Below are positions 1 to 6,499 of a stretch of DNA of 15,437 bases, one piece after another. The first letter of the stretch is position 1; the number at the start of each line of letters is the position of its first letter. A model generated the notes under the pieces. That model was not told where the DNA came from. It saw nothing but the letters and a program-made list of their open reading frames with translations, and did not search any database. The DNA is from CAXTSE01 sp035554115 (GTDB lineage Bacteria > Actinomycetota > Actinomycetes > Actinomycetales > Microbacteriaceae): the NCBI GenBank assembly GCA_035554115.1, contig DATMIW010000011.1, forward strand, positions 1 through 15,437. The letters are read 5' to 3'. The position numbers and the translations under genes were made by a program.

Positions 1-54
1 GCCGATGACCCCGCCCGCGGCCTGTGCCCAGATGAGGCGGATGCGGTGGCTCAT
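1..54 (-). CDS. folA: Dihydrofolate reductase, N-terminal fragment (cut by window edge)
   Basis: Only the first 18 codons lie in the window. They translate as MSHRIRLIWAQAAGGVIG, which matches the usual actinobacterial DHFR start: a short beta strand followed by the AxxxGVIG segment that lines the folate/NADPH site. The enzyme reduces dihydrofolate to tetrahydrofolate in the cytoplasm. The ATG (54-52) overlaps the TGA of thyA (53-51) as ATGA, so the two are almost certainly translationally coupled. The pairing makes sense: thymidylate synthase produces the dihydrofolate that DHFR recycles. The rest of the gene lies left of position 1. Identity rests on the short motif plus the thyA context. 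Confidence 0.85.
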   Translation of the reverse strand, partial: MSHRIRLIWAQAAGGVIG

Positions 55-845
55 ACCGCGACGGCCCCGCGGATCGTCGGGTGGTGCTGGTAGTCGTTCA
101 GCACGAAGTCGTCGAAGGTGTAGTCGAAAACGCTGTCGCGCTTCGTGGCGATGGTGAGCGTTGGCAGTGCGTACGGCTCGCGCGTGAGCTGCTCGGTCAC
201 CTGCTCCACATGGTTGTCGTAGATGTGACAGTCGCCGCCGGTCCACACGAAGTCGCCGACGCCGAGACCGGTCTGGGCCGCGATCATATGAGTGAGCAGT
301 GCGTAGCTCGCAATATTGAACGGCACCCCGAGGAACATGTCCGCGCTGCGCTGATAAAGCTGGCACGACAGCTTGCCGTCAGCGACGTAGAACTGGAAGA
401 AGGCGTGGCAGGGGGCAAGAGCCATCCGCGGAATGTCGGCGGGGTTCCAGGCCGAGACAATCAAACGACGGGAGTCGGGGTTCACCCGAATCTGCTCGAT
501 AACCTCGGTGATCTGGTCGATCTGTTCGCCCGAGGGCGTCGGCCACGACCGCCACTGCACACCGTAGACAGGGCCGAGCTCTCCGGCCTCGTCGGCCCAC
601 TCATCCCAGATCGTGATGCCGTTCTCGCGGAGCCACGCGACATTGCTTTCGCCACGCAGGAACCACAGCAGTTCATAGGCGATCGAGGGAAAATGCACCT
701 TCTTGGTGGTGATGAGAGGGAAGCCCGCATTCAGATCGAAGCGCAACTGTCTACCGAACACACTGCGTGTTCCGGTTCCGGTGCGATCAGATTTGTGCAC
801 GCCGTTCTCGAACGTGTCGCGCAGCAGGTCTTCGTAAACGCTCAT
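51..845 (-). CDS. thyA: Thymidylate synthase
   Basis: Makes dTMP from dUMP using methylene-tetrahydrofolate. With the ATG at 845 the protein is 264 aa, the same length as E. coli ThyA, and the catalytic cysteine in LAPCHAFFQF falls at residue 146, as in E. coli. Other family motifs are seen: DRTGTGTRSVFG near the N-terminus, PSIAYELLWFLRG, the QRSADMFLGVPFNIASYA segment that binds dUMP, and HIYDNHVEQ near the C-terminus. An in-frame TTG at 869 would add eight residues (MLSITIGP). I prefer 845 because a TANNNT -10 box ends 7 nt before it and the eight residues look like translated promoter. It is coupled to folA by an ATGA overlap and is divergent from the thioredoxin gene. Confidence 0.96.
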   Translation of the reverse strand: MSVYEDLLRDTFENGVHKSDRTGTGTRSVFGRQLRFDLNAGFPLITTKKVHFPSIAYELLWFLRGESNVAWLRENGITIWDEWADEAGELGPVYGVQWRSWPTPSGEQIDQITEVIEQIRVNPDSRRLIVSAWNPADIPRMALAPCHAFFQFYVADGKLSCQLYQRSADMFLGVPFNIASYALLTHMIAAQTGLGVGDFVWTGGDCHIYDNHVEQVTEQLTREPYALPTLTIATKRDSVFDYTFDDFVLNDYQHHPTIRGAVAV

Positions 846-852
846 TGGCCCG

Positions 853-858
853 ATCGTA
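853..858 (-). promoter_or_regulatory. -10 box of thyA, probably leaderless
   Basis: On the minus strand TACGAT is followed by 7 nt and then the ATG at 845, which puts the expected transcription start at or next to the start codon. No convincing -35 hexamer is visible. The same layout recurs at several other genes in this window. Confidence 0.5.
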
Positions 859-912
859 ATAGACAGCAACAGTCCTTACTGGGGCACCGCGCGGGTTTAT
901 CGTGGCGAAATC

Positions 913-1326
913 ATGAATCCTGTATTAGTCGGTGCCCTCCTCGTGGGTCTGGTTGCTCTTGCGACCGTCCTCGGGCTCGTGTGGCAGGCGCGACAGGGTC
1001 GCATTCGCGCGGGAAATTCCCGGATCGTCGCCATCGATGATGTGCCGCTCGGCGCCCGCGCCACCCTGTTGCAGTTCTCGACAGAGGTGTGCTCCCCGTG
1101 TGTCGCGACGGCTCGCGTGCTGGGCGACCTCGCCGCAACGACGGATCACGTTGCCCACGTCGACCTGGACGTCACCCACCGCCCCGAGCTGGCGGCCCGC
1201 TATCGCGTGATGCAGACCCCGACGACCCTGATCTTGGACGCGAAGGGGGCGATCCGCGCCCGCATCGGTGGTGCTGTGCGCCGCGATCTCGTTGTCGCAG
1301 AACTGGACAGGATCCTCGCCGCATGA
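913..1326 (+). CDS. Membrane-anchored thioredoxin-fold protein (CSPC active site)
   Basis: A 137-aa protein with one N-terminal membrane segment (about residues 3-24) and a thioredoxin domain (about 38-135). The redox motif is CSPC at residues 60-63 (FSTEVCSPC) instead of the usual CGPC, and the cis-proline loop is TPT with Pro103. It should reduce or exchange disulfides on partner proteins. The segment right after the helix is rich in Arg (QARQGRIR) while the N-terminus has no charge. By the positive-inside rule this puts the thioredoxin domain in the cytoplasm, unlike ResA/TlpA proteins. The gene overlaps the DUF4395 gene by ATGA, so the two products probably work together. Possible -10 TATCGT lies at 898-903, 9 nt before the ATG. 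The partner substrate is unknown. Confidence 0.85.
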   Translation: MNPVLVGALLVGLVALATVLGLVWQARQGRIRAGNSRIVAIDDVPLGARATLLQFSTEVCSPCVATARVLGDLAATTDHVAHVDLDVTHRPELAARYRVMQTPTTLILDAKGAIRARIGGAVRRDLVVAELDRILAA

Positions 1327-1817
1327 GCGCCACATCACCCCAGAGCACCCGCCCAAGTTCCGTTCGGCGCATCGATGTTCGTGGGCCTCGGGTCACGGCC
1401 GGTGTCACCGCCGTCGTGCTCCTCGTGGTCGTAGCGCTCGGGTTGCTCGGCCTGACACAGGCGGCAACGATCCTGCTCGGCGTGCAGGCCGCGGTCTTCG
1501 TGATTGCGGCGATTGTGGGCGCGGCGCGGCATCCCTATGGCTTCGTGTTCAAGCTCATCCGCCGACGTTTGGCCCCAGCCTCGGAGTGGGAAGACTCTGC
1601 TCCGCCCACCTTCTCGCAGGGTGTCGGATTCGTCGTCGTCGCGCTCGGCTTGGTGCTGCAGCTCATCGGTGTTCCGTACGCCGTCGTCGTGGCGGCCGCC
1701 GCCGCGTTCATCGTGGCATTCGTCAACTCGGTGTTTGGGTTTTGCGTCGGCTGCCAGATTTACCTGCTGCTTGCGCGTCTCGGACTGATCCGTCGCACGC
1801 CGGAGACAAGCTCCTAG
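1323..1817 (+). CDS. DUF4395 family membrane protein with CxxC
   Basis: A 164-aa integral membrane protein with about four hydrophobic segments (near 25-44, 46-66, 97-117 and 118-139). Its signature is FCVGCQIYLL near the C-terminus, with Cys141 and Cys144 forming a CxxC at a membrane boundary, as expected for DUF4395. Biochemical function is not established for the family. The ATG at 1323 overlaps the thioredoxin stop (ATGA), which suggests coupled translation and a shared task, such as passing electrons between the thioredoxin CSPC and this membrane CxxC. That role is inference. The start was chosen on the overlap; an upstream in-frame extension to 1089 would run through the thioredoxin gene in another frame and is not credible. 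Confidence 0.85.
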   Translation: MSATSPQSTRPSSVRRIDVRGPRVTAGVTAVVLLVVVALGLLGLTQAATILLGVQAAVFVIAAIVGAARHPYGFVFKLIRRRLAPASEWEDSAPPTFSQGVGFVVVALGLVLQLIGVPYAVVVAAAAAFIVAFVNSVFGFCVGCQIYLLLARLGLIRRTPETSS

Positions 1818-1825
1818 CCAACGCC

Positions 1826-1835
1826 CGCATATGCG
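1826..1835. promoter_or_regulatory. 10-bp perfect palindrome in osmC-like promoter
   Basis: CGCATATGCG lies 4 nt upstream of the TAGAGT -10 box of the OsmC-like gene, where a bound repressor would block RNA polymerase. Short palindromes occur by chance, so this is only a candidate operator. Confidence 0.25.
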
Positions 1836-1839
1836 CCCG

Positions 1840-1845
1840 TAGAGT
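1840..1845 (+). promoter_or_regulatory. -10 box of osmC-like gene, probably leaderless
   Basis: TAGAGT is followed by 6 nt (GGATGT) and the ATG at 1852. The expected transcription start coincides with the start codon, and no Shine-Dalgarno is needed. Confidence 0.6.
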
Positions 1846-1851
1846 GGATGT

Positions 1852-2277
1852 ATGGCACTCACGAGCGAAGCGACAACCCTCTGGTTCGGCGACCTATTCA
1901 CGGGATCGGGCACGACATCGCTCGACTCCTCGGATGCCGGAGAGTTCCCCGTCACCTGGCAGGCCCGAAGTGAAGGCACGCCCGGTCGAACCAACCCGGA
2001 GGAGCTGCTCGGCGCAGCCCATTCCGCATGCTTCTCTATGGCATTCTCGAACGCCCTGGCAGAAGCCGGCCACGCGCCGGAAAGCCTGCAGGTGACGGCG
2101 GCGGTCACGTTCCAGCCAGGTCAAGGCATTACGGGCAGTCACCTTCTCGTCAGCGCAAAGGTCGCAGGCATCACCGCTGACGAATTCCAGCGGATCGCCG
2201 AGGACGCCAAAGCGAACTGCCCTGTCTCGCAGGCTCTCGCCGGCATTCCGATAACCCTCGAAGCAAGCCTGGCGTAG
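1852..2277 (+). CDS. OsmC/Ohr family peroxidase (OsmC type)
   Basis: A 141-aa protein of normal OsmC length. The family reduces organic hydroperoxides with a reactive cysteine pair. Both cysteines are present: Cys60 in AAHSACFSMAF and Cys123 in ANCPVSQAL. The NPEELL stretch that supplies the conserved glutamate (about Glu50) precedes the first cysteine. The NCPVS form around the second cysteine and the N-terminal WFGDL(F/x)xGSG region fit the OsmC branch better than Ohr. Physiological reductants are lipoylated proteins in some relatives and not known in most. It is followed after 2 nt by an SDR gene that starts with GTG, so the two form a transcription unit. It sits directly after the thioredoxin/DUF4395 pair, which strengthens a redox-defence reading. 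Confidence 0.9.
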   Translation: MALTSEATTLWFGDLFTGSGTTSLDSSDAGEFPVTWQARSEGTPGRTNPEELLGAAHSACFSMAFSNALAEAGHAPESLQVTAAVTFQPGQGITGSHLLVSAKVAGITADEFQRIAEDAKANCPVSQALAGIPITLEASLA

Positions 2278-2279
2278 GG

Positions 2280-3182
2280 GTGGCCGCGACGCACCACGTT
2301 CTTCTCGCCGGAGGCTCCGGGCTGATCGGAGCGGCTCTTGCCGACCGGCTTAGAACCGAAGGGCATCGCGTGACGCGTCTTGTGCGCCGCGATACGGCGA
2401 GTGCCGACGAGGTGCGATGGGACGCGAGGTCTCTCGACCCCACCGTGCTTGAAGGCGTGGATGCGGTCATCAATCTGTCGGGCGCGACTGTGGGTCGCAT
2501 CCCGTGGACGACGCGCTATCGACGCACCCTGGTGAGCTCGCGGGTTGAACCGACCCGAGCTCTCGCGGAGGCGATCGTCGCCGCGGCGACTCCCCCGAAA
2601 GTTTTCATCAGCGGATCCGCAGTTGGCTTCTATGGAAACCGACCCGGCGAAACTGTCAGCGACGGCTCCGAACGCGGCGACGGATTTTTTCCGGACCTCG
2701 TGACAGCGTGGGAGCAGGCATCGGCCATCGCCGCGGGCGCCACACGAGTTGTCAACATCCGTACGGCGGTCGTCGTCGCACACGGAGGCGGGCTTGCCCC
2801 GATCCGCATTCTCACCAAACTGGGACTCGGCGCCCGATTCAGCACAGGCGAGCAGTACTGGCCGTGGATCGGGCTGCGCGACCAGGTGCGCGCGATCATC
2901 CACCTTCTCGATTCGGAGTTGGCCGGCCCGGTCGTGCTGGCGGGCCCGACACCTGCGACGAGTTTTGCCGTTACATACGCCTACGCCCGCGAAATGGGTC
3001 GGCCACACCGCTTTGTCGTGCCGAGATTTGCCATCAGGCTGCTCGGCGAAGCCGGGCAACGTCTGCTGCTCGACGACCTTCGTGTGCTGCCCCGACGGCT
3101 CCAGGCTGACGGGTTCGAGTGGACGACTCGCACGATTGACCGCGCCGTGGCCGCAATCGATCCCGAGGATCGTGCTGACTAG
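2280..3182 (+). CDS. TIGR01777 family NAD(P)-binding SDR (YfcH/SDR39U1-like)
   Basis: A 300-aa extended short-chain dehydrogenase-like protein. The Rossmann loop GGSGLIG is at residues 11-17, after the beta strand HVLLA. Further family marks are NLSGATVG, a substrate loop ISGSAVGFYGN, and a C-terminal DUF1731-type tail (LLDDLRVLPRRLQADGFEW). Length is usual for the family. Its substrate is unknown. The GTG start at 2280 lies 2 nt after the OsmC stop, so expression depends on readthrough or coupling from that gene. Its TAG stop shares the tetranucleotide CTAG (3179-3182) with the TAG of the converging TPR gene. Could be annotated as cell division inhibitor or epimerase by similarity, but neither is supported here. 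Confidence 0.88.
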   Translation: MAATHHVLLAGGSGLIGAALADRLRTEGHRVTRLVRRDTASADEVRWDARSLDPTVLEGVDAVINLSGATVGRIPWTTRYRRTLVSSRVEPTRALAEAIVAAATPPKVFISGSAVGFYGNRPGETVSDGSERGDGFFPDLVTAWEQASAIAAGATRVVNIRTAVVVAHGGGLAPIRILTKLGLGARFSTGEQYWPWIGLRDQVRAIIHLLDSELAGPVVLAGPTPATSFAVTYAYAREMGRPHRFVVPRFAIRLLGEAGQRLLLDDLRVLPRRLQADGFEWTTRTIDRAVAAIDPEDRAD

Positions 3183-3634
3183 CTGAGGCGGATCGCCTGG
3201 CGAATAGCCCAGCGCGCGCGGCGACGATCTCCATTCGCGTCGTACGCCAGACCCAGCCGGAACCAGCTCCGCCAGTCGTCGGGCGCCTCTTCGGTTTCAC
3301 GCTGATAGCGCGGGAAGATCTCGGCCGCTGCCGCGCGGTCGACGCGTCCGCTCGGCATGATCGGCACCTCGTCATCGGGCATACCGCCCTCGGACTCCAG
3401 ACGAGTTGCGAGACGCTGCGCGCGAATGGTGAAGGCGAGTTCTGCCACGGTGACGCCGAGCCCCAGCACGGGAAACACCAGCAGCGCGACGCCGATACCG
3501 ATCGCCACCGGTTCGCCGACACCGATGAGAACAAAGCCGTAGCGAGCCGCGAACACCAAGTAGAGCGCGAGCAGCGCCGTCATTACGGCAACGCCGAGGT
3601 AGGTGGTCCACCCCGTTGCGCGTCGGAGCGGCAT
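3179..3634 (-). CDS. Small membrane protein with a C-terminal TPR-like domain
   Basis: A 151-aa protein with two membrane helices (about residues 11-33 and 40-64) and a cytoplasmic tail. The tail ends in a helical pair, about 115-149 (DDWRSWFRLGLAYDANGDRRRARWAIRQAI), written here only as WFRLGLAYDANGD...ARWAIRQAI, which fits one TPR unit (conserved W-LG-AY-G--A----A). TPRs bind other proteins, but no partner can be named. The ATG at 3634 overlaps the dapB stop as ATGA, so it is the last member of the M16-phosphatase-dapB operon. The same small TPR gene after dapB is, as I recall, common in Microbacteriaceae. It converges on the SDR gene with a 4-nt overlap. Confidence 0.78.
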   Translation of the reverse strand: MPLRRATGWTTYLGVAVMTALLALYLVFAARYGFVLIGVGEPVAIGIGVALLVFPVLGLGVTVAELAFTIRAQRLATRLESEGGMPDDEVPIMPSGRVDRAAAAEIFPRYQRETEEAPDDWRSWFRLGLAYDANGDRRRARWAIRQAIRLS

Positions 3635-4398
3635 CAGACTCCGGATCCGGTGGAGCTATCGATCGCACCGTCGAGATTGAGCAGATTCTCGAGGCCAACG
3701 GTGAGGCCCCGCGTGCCCGGCAGGGCGCGGAGGGCGATCAGAATGCCCGCCTCATACGACGCCGGAGACAGCGTCTGGTGACTGATCCGCAGGGTTTCCC
3801 CGGTGCCCCCAAACACAACCTGCTGCTCGGCCAAGATGCCGCTAAGTCGCAGGCTATGGATCGGAATGCTCGCCACCTGCTGGCCACGGGCGCGCTGATC
3901 GGCGTGGGGCGCCGCAACAGGCCCCGCATCGCCGCGAGCCGAGCCGATCAACTCAGCGGTGCGCACAGCGGTACCGGAGGGCGAATCGACCTTCGCCGCG
4001 TGGTGCGACTCGATGATCTCGATCGAGTCGAAGAACTTCGCCGCCCGCGCAGCGAGACTCGTCGCCAGCACCGAACCGAGCGAGAAGTTGGGGCACACGA
4101 TGACCCCGAGTTCGGGAGTGCCCTCAAGCCGAAGCTCGAGGTCGGCGAGGCGTGCCGCCGTCCATCCGGATGTGCCGACGACAACGGGAATACCCCGATC
4201 GAGCGCGCCGTCAACGATGGTGGCGGACACCGCAGGAACTGTGAGGTCGAGCACAGCATCGGCACCGGCGATCCCGTCGAGCGAGTCGCTCGATCCGATT
4301 GCGGAATGCAGAACGAGGTCTTCGGCCTCGGAGATGAGTCGCTGTGCGAGTTGACCCATGCGACCGTTCGCCCCGACGACAGCGATAGAGGTGACCAT
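3634..4398 (-). CDS. dapB: 4-hydroxy-tetrahydrodipicolinate reductase
   Basis: Second committed step of the lysine/diaminopimelate pathway: reduces hydroxy-tetrahydrodipicolinate with NAD(P)H in the cytoplasm, feeding peptidoglycan and lysine synthesis. The 254-aa protein has the nucleotide-binding loop VGANGRMG (8-15), the GTSGW segment, and the catalytic/substrate signature ESHHAAKVDSPSGTA (130-144) with His132, His133 and Lys137. The C-terminal part contains the usual GILIALRALPG helix. The ATG at 4398 lies 16 nt after the histidine phosphatase stop. A TAGGCT box in that gap allows a private, leaderless promoter in addition to readthrough. It overlaps the TPR gene downstream by ATGA. Confidence 0.97.
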   Translation of the reverse strand: MVTSIAVVGANGRMGQLAQRLISEAEDLVLHSAIGSSDSLDGIAGADAVLDLTVPAVSATIVDGALDRGIPVVVGTSGWTAARLADLELRLEGTPELGVIVCPNFSLGSVLATSLAARAAKFFDSIEIIESHHAAKVDSPSGTAVRTAELIGSARGDAGPVAAPHADQRARGQQVASIPIHSLRLSGILAEQQVVFGGTGETLRISHQTLSPASYEAGILIALRALPGTRGLTVGLENLLNLDGAIDSSTGSGV

Positions 4399-4404
4399 CT
4401 GCCC

Positions 4405-4410
4405 AGCCTA
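4405..4410 (-). promoter_or_regulatory. Possible internal -10 box for dapB (leaderless)
   Basis: On the minus strand TAGGCT is followed by GGGCAG (6 nt) and the dapB ATG at 4398. The box sits in the 16-nt gap after the phosphatase stop. It would allow dapB to be transcribed apart from the upstream genes. Confidence 0.5.
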
Positions 4411-4414
4411 TGGG

Positions 4415-5020
4415 TCAGTACGGGTGGCTTGTAGAAAGGCCCGAGCGCAGCTCCGGCAGCAGATGACCCAAATCGTTGAAGGTGACGAGCACCGGAGGCT
4501 TCCCCGAGCGCACCCGGATCACCGTGAGACCGCAGTGTGCCTGGCTCAGCCCCAACCACTTCCAGTCCGGTGCACCGAAGACCTCGCGCACGAACCAGCC
4601 AATGACGAAGTTGTGGGTGATGAGAAGTTCGTGGCGGTCTTCGCGAGACGGTGTGAGCCACTCGGCCGTCGCATCCGCCATCTGCGCTTCACCGGCGGCG
4701 ATTTCCTCGGGCGTCACGCCACCGAAGAACGGCTCAAAGGCGTGCGGCAGCTCGACTCCGGGACCCGATGGGATGCAATCCATGAGCAGGGCGGACGGCT
4801 GCGGTTCGAGAGCCGGCATCCGCTCGGTCATGATGCGGGCAGTTTCCTGGGCACGCTGCAACGGGGACGTGTAGGCGGCGTCGAACGGGACTCCGCCGAG
4901 ACGCTCCGCGATGGCGCGAGCCTGCCGCACCCCGCGTGCGCTCAGCGGACCGTCGGGGAGGCCGTGCTCGGCGTCCTGCTGTTCGCCGTGTCGGATCAAG
5001 TAGAGGTATCGCGACATCAT
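4415..5020 (-). CDS. Histidine phosphatase superfamily protein
   Basis: A 201-aa member of the phosphoglycerate-mutase-like (branch 1) superfamily, which acts through a phospho-histidine. Visible active-site parts are LIRHGE (residues 8-13, nucleophile His11), the TSPLQRAQET helix with an Arg at 56, and the second catalytic His136 in ITHNFVIGWFV. The substrate cannot be read from the sequence. The gene begins ATGATG: the first ATG (5020-5018) overlaps the TGA of the M16 peptidase gene, and the second could equally be used, giving 200 aa. It sits between the M16 and dapB genes, but no functional link to lysine synthesis is evident. Confidence 0.88.
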   Translation of the reverse strand: MMSRYLYLIRHGEQQDAEHGLPDGPLSARGVRQARAIAERLGGVPFDAAYTSPLQRAQETARIMTERMPALEPQPSALLMDCIPSGPGVELPHAFEPFFGGVTPEEIAAGEAQMADATAEWLTPSREDRHELLITHNFVIGWFVREVFGAPDWKWLGLSQAHCGLTVIRVRSGKPPVLVTFNDLGHLLPELRSGLSTSHPY

Positions 5021-6381
5021 GCCGCTGCCGTCGACGACGTGGCGTCTGTTATCCCGTCGAAGACCGAGGCCTCCATGGTGCCGATCGCCGCGAGAGACAG
5101 CGGACGATCCACCAATTCCGCGGCAAGCTCGCGCACCGCTGGCGCGGTGACCTCTGAGATGCGGCGCAGCGATTCATCGAGGTCGCTGAACTCGCCAAAG
5201 GTCAGTTCGGCACGACCGAGCCGCGTCATCCGCGTATCGGAATCCTCGAGCGCGAGCGCCGCCGCACCACCCAGCTGACCCTGCGCGCGGGCGAGCTCCT
5301 CATCGGTGATGCCGTCGGTGCCGAGGCGGCGGAATTCGGACAGCATGAGCTCGGTCACCTGAGCCGCCCGCTGAGGCGAACACCCGGCATACAGGCCCAT
5401 CAGCCCCGCGTCGGAGTACCCGGCGGAGAAGGAATAGACGGAATACGCCATGCCGCGCTTCTCGCGCACCTCTTGGAACAGGCGAGACGACATGCCTCCG
5501 CCCAGGATGGAGTTCAGCAGCGTGAAGGTCGTGCGTCGCGGATCCGTTGCCGGGAGGCCGGCGACTCCGATCAGGATGTTCGCCTGCTCGATCGGGCGGT
5601 TCACCACGACGAGAGGCGCTCCGCGCTGGACGAGATCGGGGCTGGGACTGCGGCGCGCAACCGGGGCCGCGGCGGCATCCAGAACCCATCCGGCGGAGCC
5701 GAGAGCCGCCGTCACCCATTCCACCAGCTCATCGTGATCGACGGCTCCTGCGACAGTGATGACGAGGTCCTGCGGGCGGTAGTTCGCACGGTAGTGGGCG
5801 ACCACGGCATCCCGATCGACGGCGGAGATCGACGCGACGCTGCCACCGATCGGACGACCGAGAGGATGATCGCCGAAGACAGCCTCGAAGAACCGCTCGC
5901 TGACGGCATCTGACGGGTCGTCGTCGGCCATCGCCAGCTCTTCGAGAATGACGCCGCGTTCGCTTTCGAATTCGGTGGCGTCGATAAGCGATGAGGTGAA
6001 CATGTCGGCGAGGACGGCCACCGCCATTGGAAGGTCCTGGTCACGGATTTTGGCGTAGTAACAGGTGTATTCCTTCGCCGTCATCGCGTTGTGCTCGCCG
6101 CCCACAGAATCGAAAGCGACGGCGATGTCGAGCGCACTGCGCGCGGGCGTGCCCTTGAACAGCAGGTGCTCGAGAAAGTGCGTGGATCCGAAGGTGATCG
6201 GCTCTTCATCTCGGGACCCGACGGCCACCCAAAACCCGACTGTCGCGCTCTGAGATCCGGGGACCTGCTCGCTGAGGATCCGGACCCCGCTGGGCAGAAC
6301 ACTGCGTCGTACGCGCGCTCCTCCCGAGGAGTTAACAGTCAGCTCGGGCAGGTCAAGGGGAAGCTGTACGGCGCCGTTCAC
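5017..6381 (-). CDS. M16 family zinc metallopeptidase (processing-peptidase-like)
   Basis: A 454-aa single-chain M16B-type peptidase. The inverted zinc motif HFLEH is at residues 68-72, and the third ligand Glu148 lies in VILEELAMADDDP, 76 residues after His72, the classical spacing. NAMTAKEYTCYYAKI and, in the C-terminal half, LGGGMSSRLFQEVREKRGMAYSV (here quoted as LGGGMSSRLFQEVREKRG) are the conserved substrate-contact regions. All catalytic residues are intact, so it should be active. Relatives act as homodimers on small unfolded peptides. The GTG start at 6381 lies 7 nt after a TAGGCT -10 box. In many actinobacteria this gene follows pnp; here a TetR gene diverges from it instead. It heads the phosphatase-dapB-TPR run by an ATGA overlap. 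Confidence 0.94.
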   Translation of the reverse strand: MNGAVQLPLDLPELTVNSSGGARVRRSVLPSGVRILSEQVPGSQSATVGFWVAVGSRDEEPITFGSTHFLEHLLFKGTPARSALDIAVAFDSVGGEHNAMTAKEYTCYYAKIRDQDLPMAVAVLADMFTSSLIDATEFESERGVILEELAMADDDPSDAVSERFFEAVFGDHPLGRPIGGSVASISAVDRDAVVAHYRANYRPQDLVITVAGAVDHDELVEWVTAALGSAGWVLDAAAAPVARRSPSPDLVQRGAPLVVVNRPIEQANILIGVAGLPATDPRRTTFTLLNSILGGGMSSRLFQEVREKRGMAYSVYSFSAGYSDAGLMGLYAGCSPQRAAQVTELMLSEFRRLGTDGITDEELARAQGQLGGAAALALEDSDTRMTRLGRAELTFGEFSDLDESLRRISEVTAPAVRELAAELVDRPLSLAAIGTMEASVFDGITDATSSTAAA

Positions 6382-6388
6382 CTGATCG

Positions 6389-6394
6389 AGCCTA
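6389..6394 (-). promoter_or_regulatory. -10 box of the M16 operon, probably leaderless
   Basis: On the minus strand TAGGCT is followed by 7 nt and the GTG at 6381. The region where a -35 element would be (about 6410-6417, with TTGTCC or TCTTGT) touches the end of the 38-bp palindrome, so a protein bound there could also affect this promoter. Confidence 0.55.
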
Positions 6395-6416
6395 CGTCAC
6401 CCGGTTTGGGGACAAG

Positions 6417-6454
6417 ACATGCGGACAAACAGACAAGTCTGTCTGTCCGCATGT
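6417..6454. promoter_or_regulatory. 38-bp near-perfect palindrome, candidate TetR operator
   Basis: The outer arms are ACATGCGGACA (6417-6427) and its exact reverse complement TGTCCGCATGT (6444-6454). The centre, ACAGACAAGTCTGT (6429-6442), is itself an inverted repeat of the kind bound by TetR-family dimers. Only one position per half (6428/6443) and the central A-A break the symmetry, so 18 of 19 positions pair. It ends directly before the extended -10 of the tetR gene at 6692 and abuts the M16 promoter. Autorepression of that TetR is the natural reading, with possible cross-control of the M16 operon. Binding is inferred. Confidence 0.75.
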
Positions 6455-6462
6455 GCTATATT
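6454..6462 (+). promoter_or_regulatory. Extended -10 promoter of the tetR gene at 6692
   Basis: TGC followed by TATATT gives an extended -10 element. No good -35 is present at the right distance, where the palindrome lies. The start of transcription would be near 6469, giving a leader of about 220 nt before the GTG at 6692. Confidence 0.55.
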
Positions 6463-6499
6463 GATTTCAGACGCACACCGAGTCCCTAGCTCGTAAGCG

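Noticed and set aside
846..869. TTG at 869 as thyA start
   Set aside because: The AAGGA upstream is too close (3 nt) to the TTG. The ATG at 845 gives the E. coli length and catalytic Cys146, and has a -10 box 7 nt upstream.
81..1040. 319-codon open frame on the plus strand over thyA
   Set aside because: Antisense shadow of thyA and the thioredoxin start, with biased, non-protein-like composition; both real genes have clear family motifs.
2139..3059. 306-codon minus-strand open frame over the OsmC and SDR genes
   Set aside because: Antisense shadow; no recognisable domain, while the plus frames carry complete motifs.
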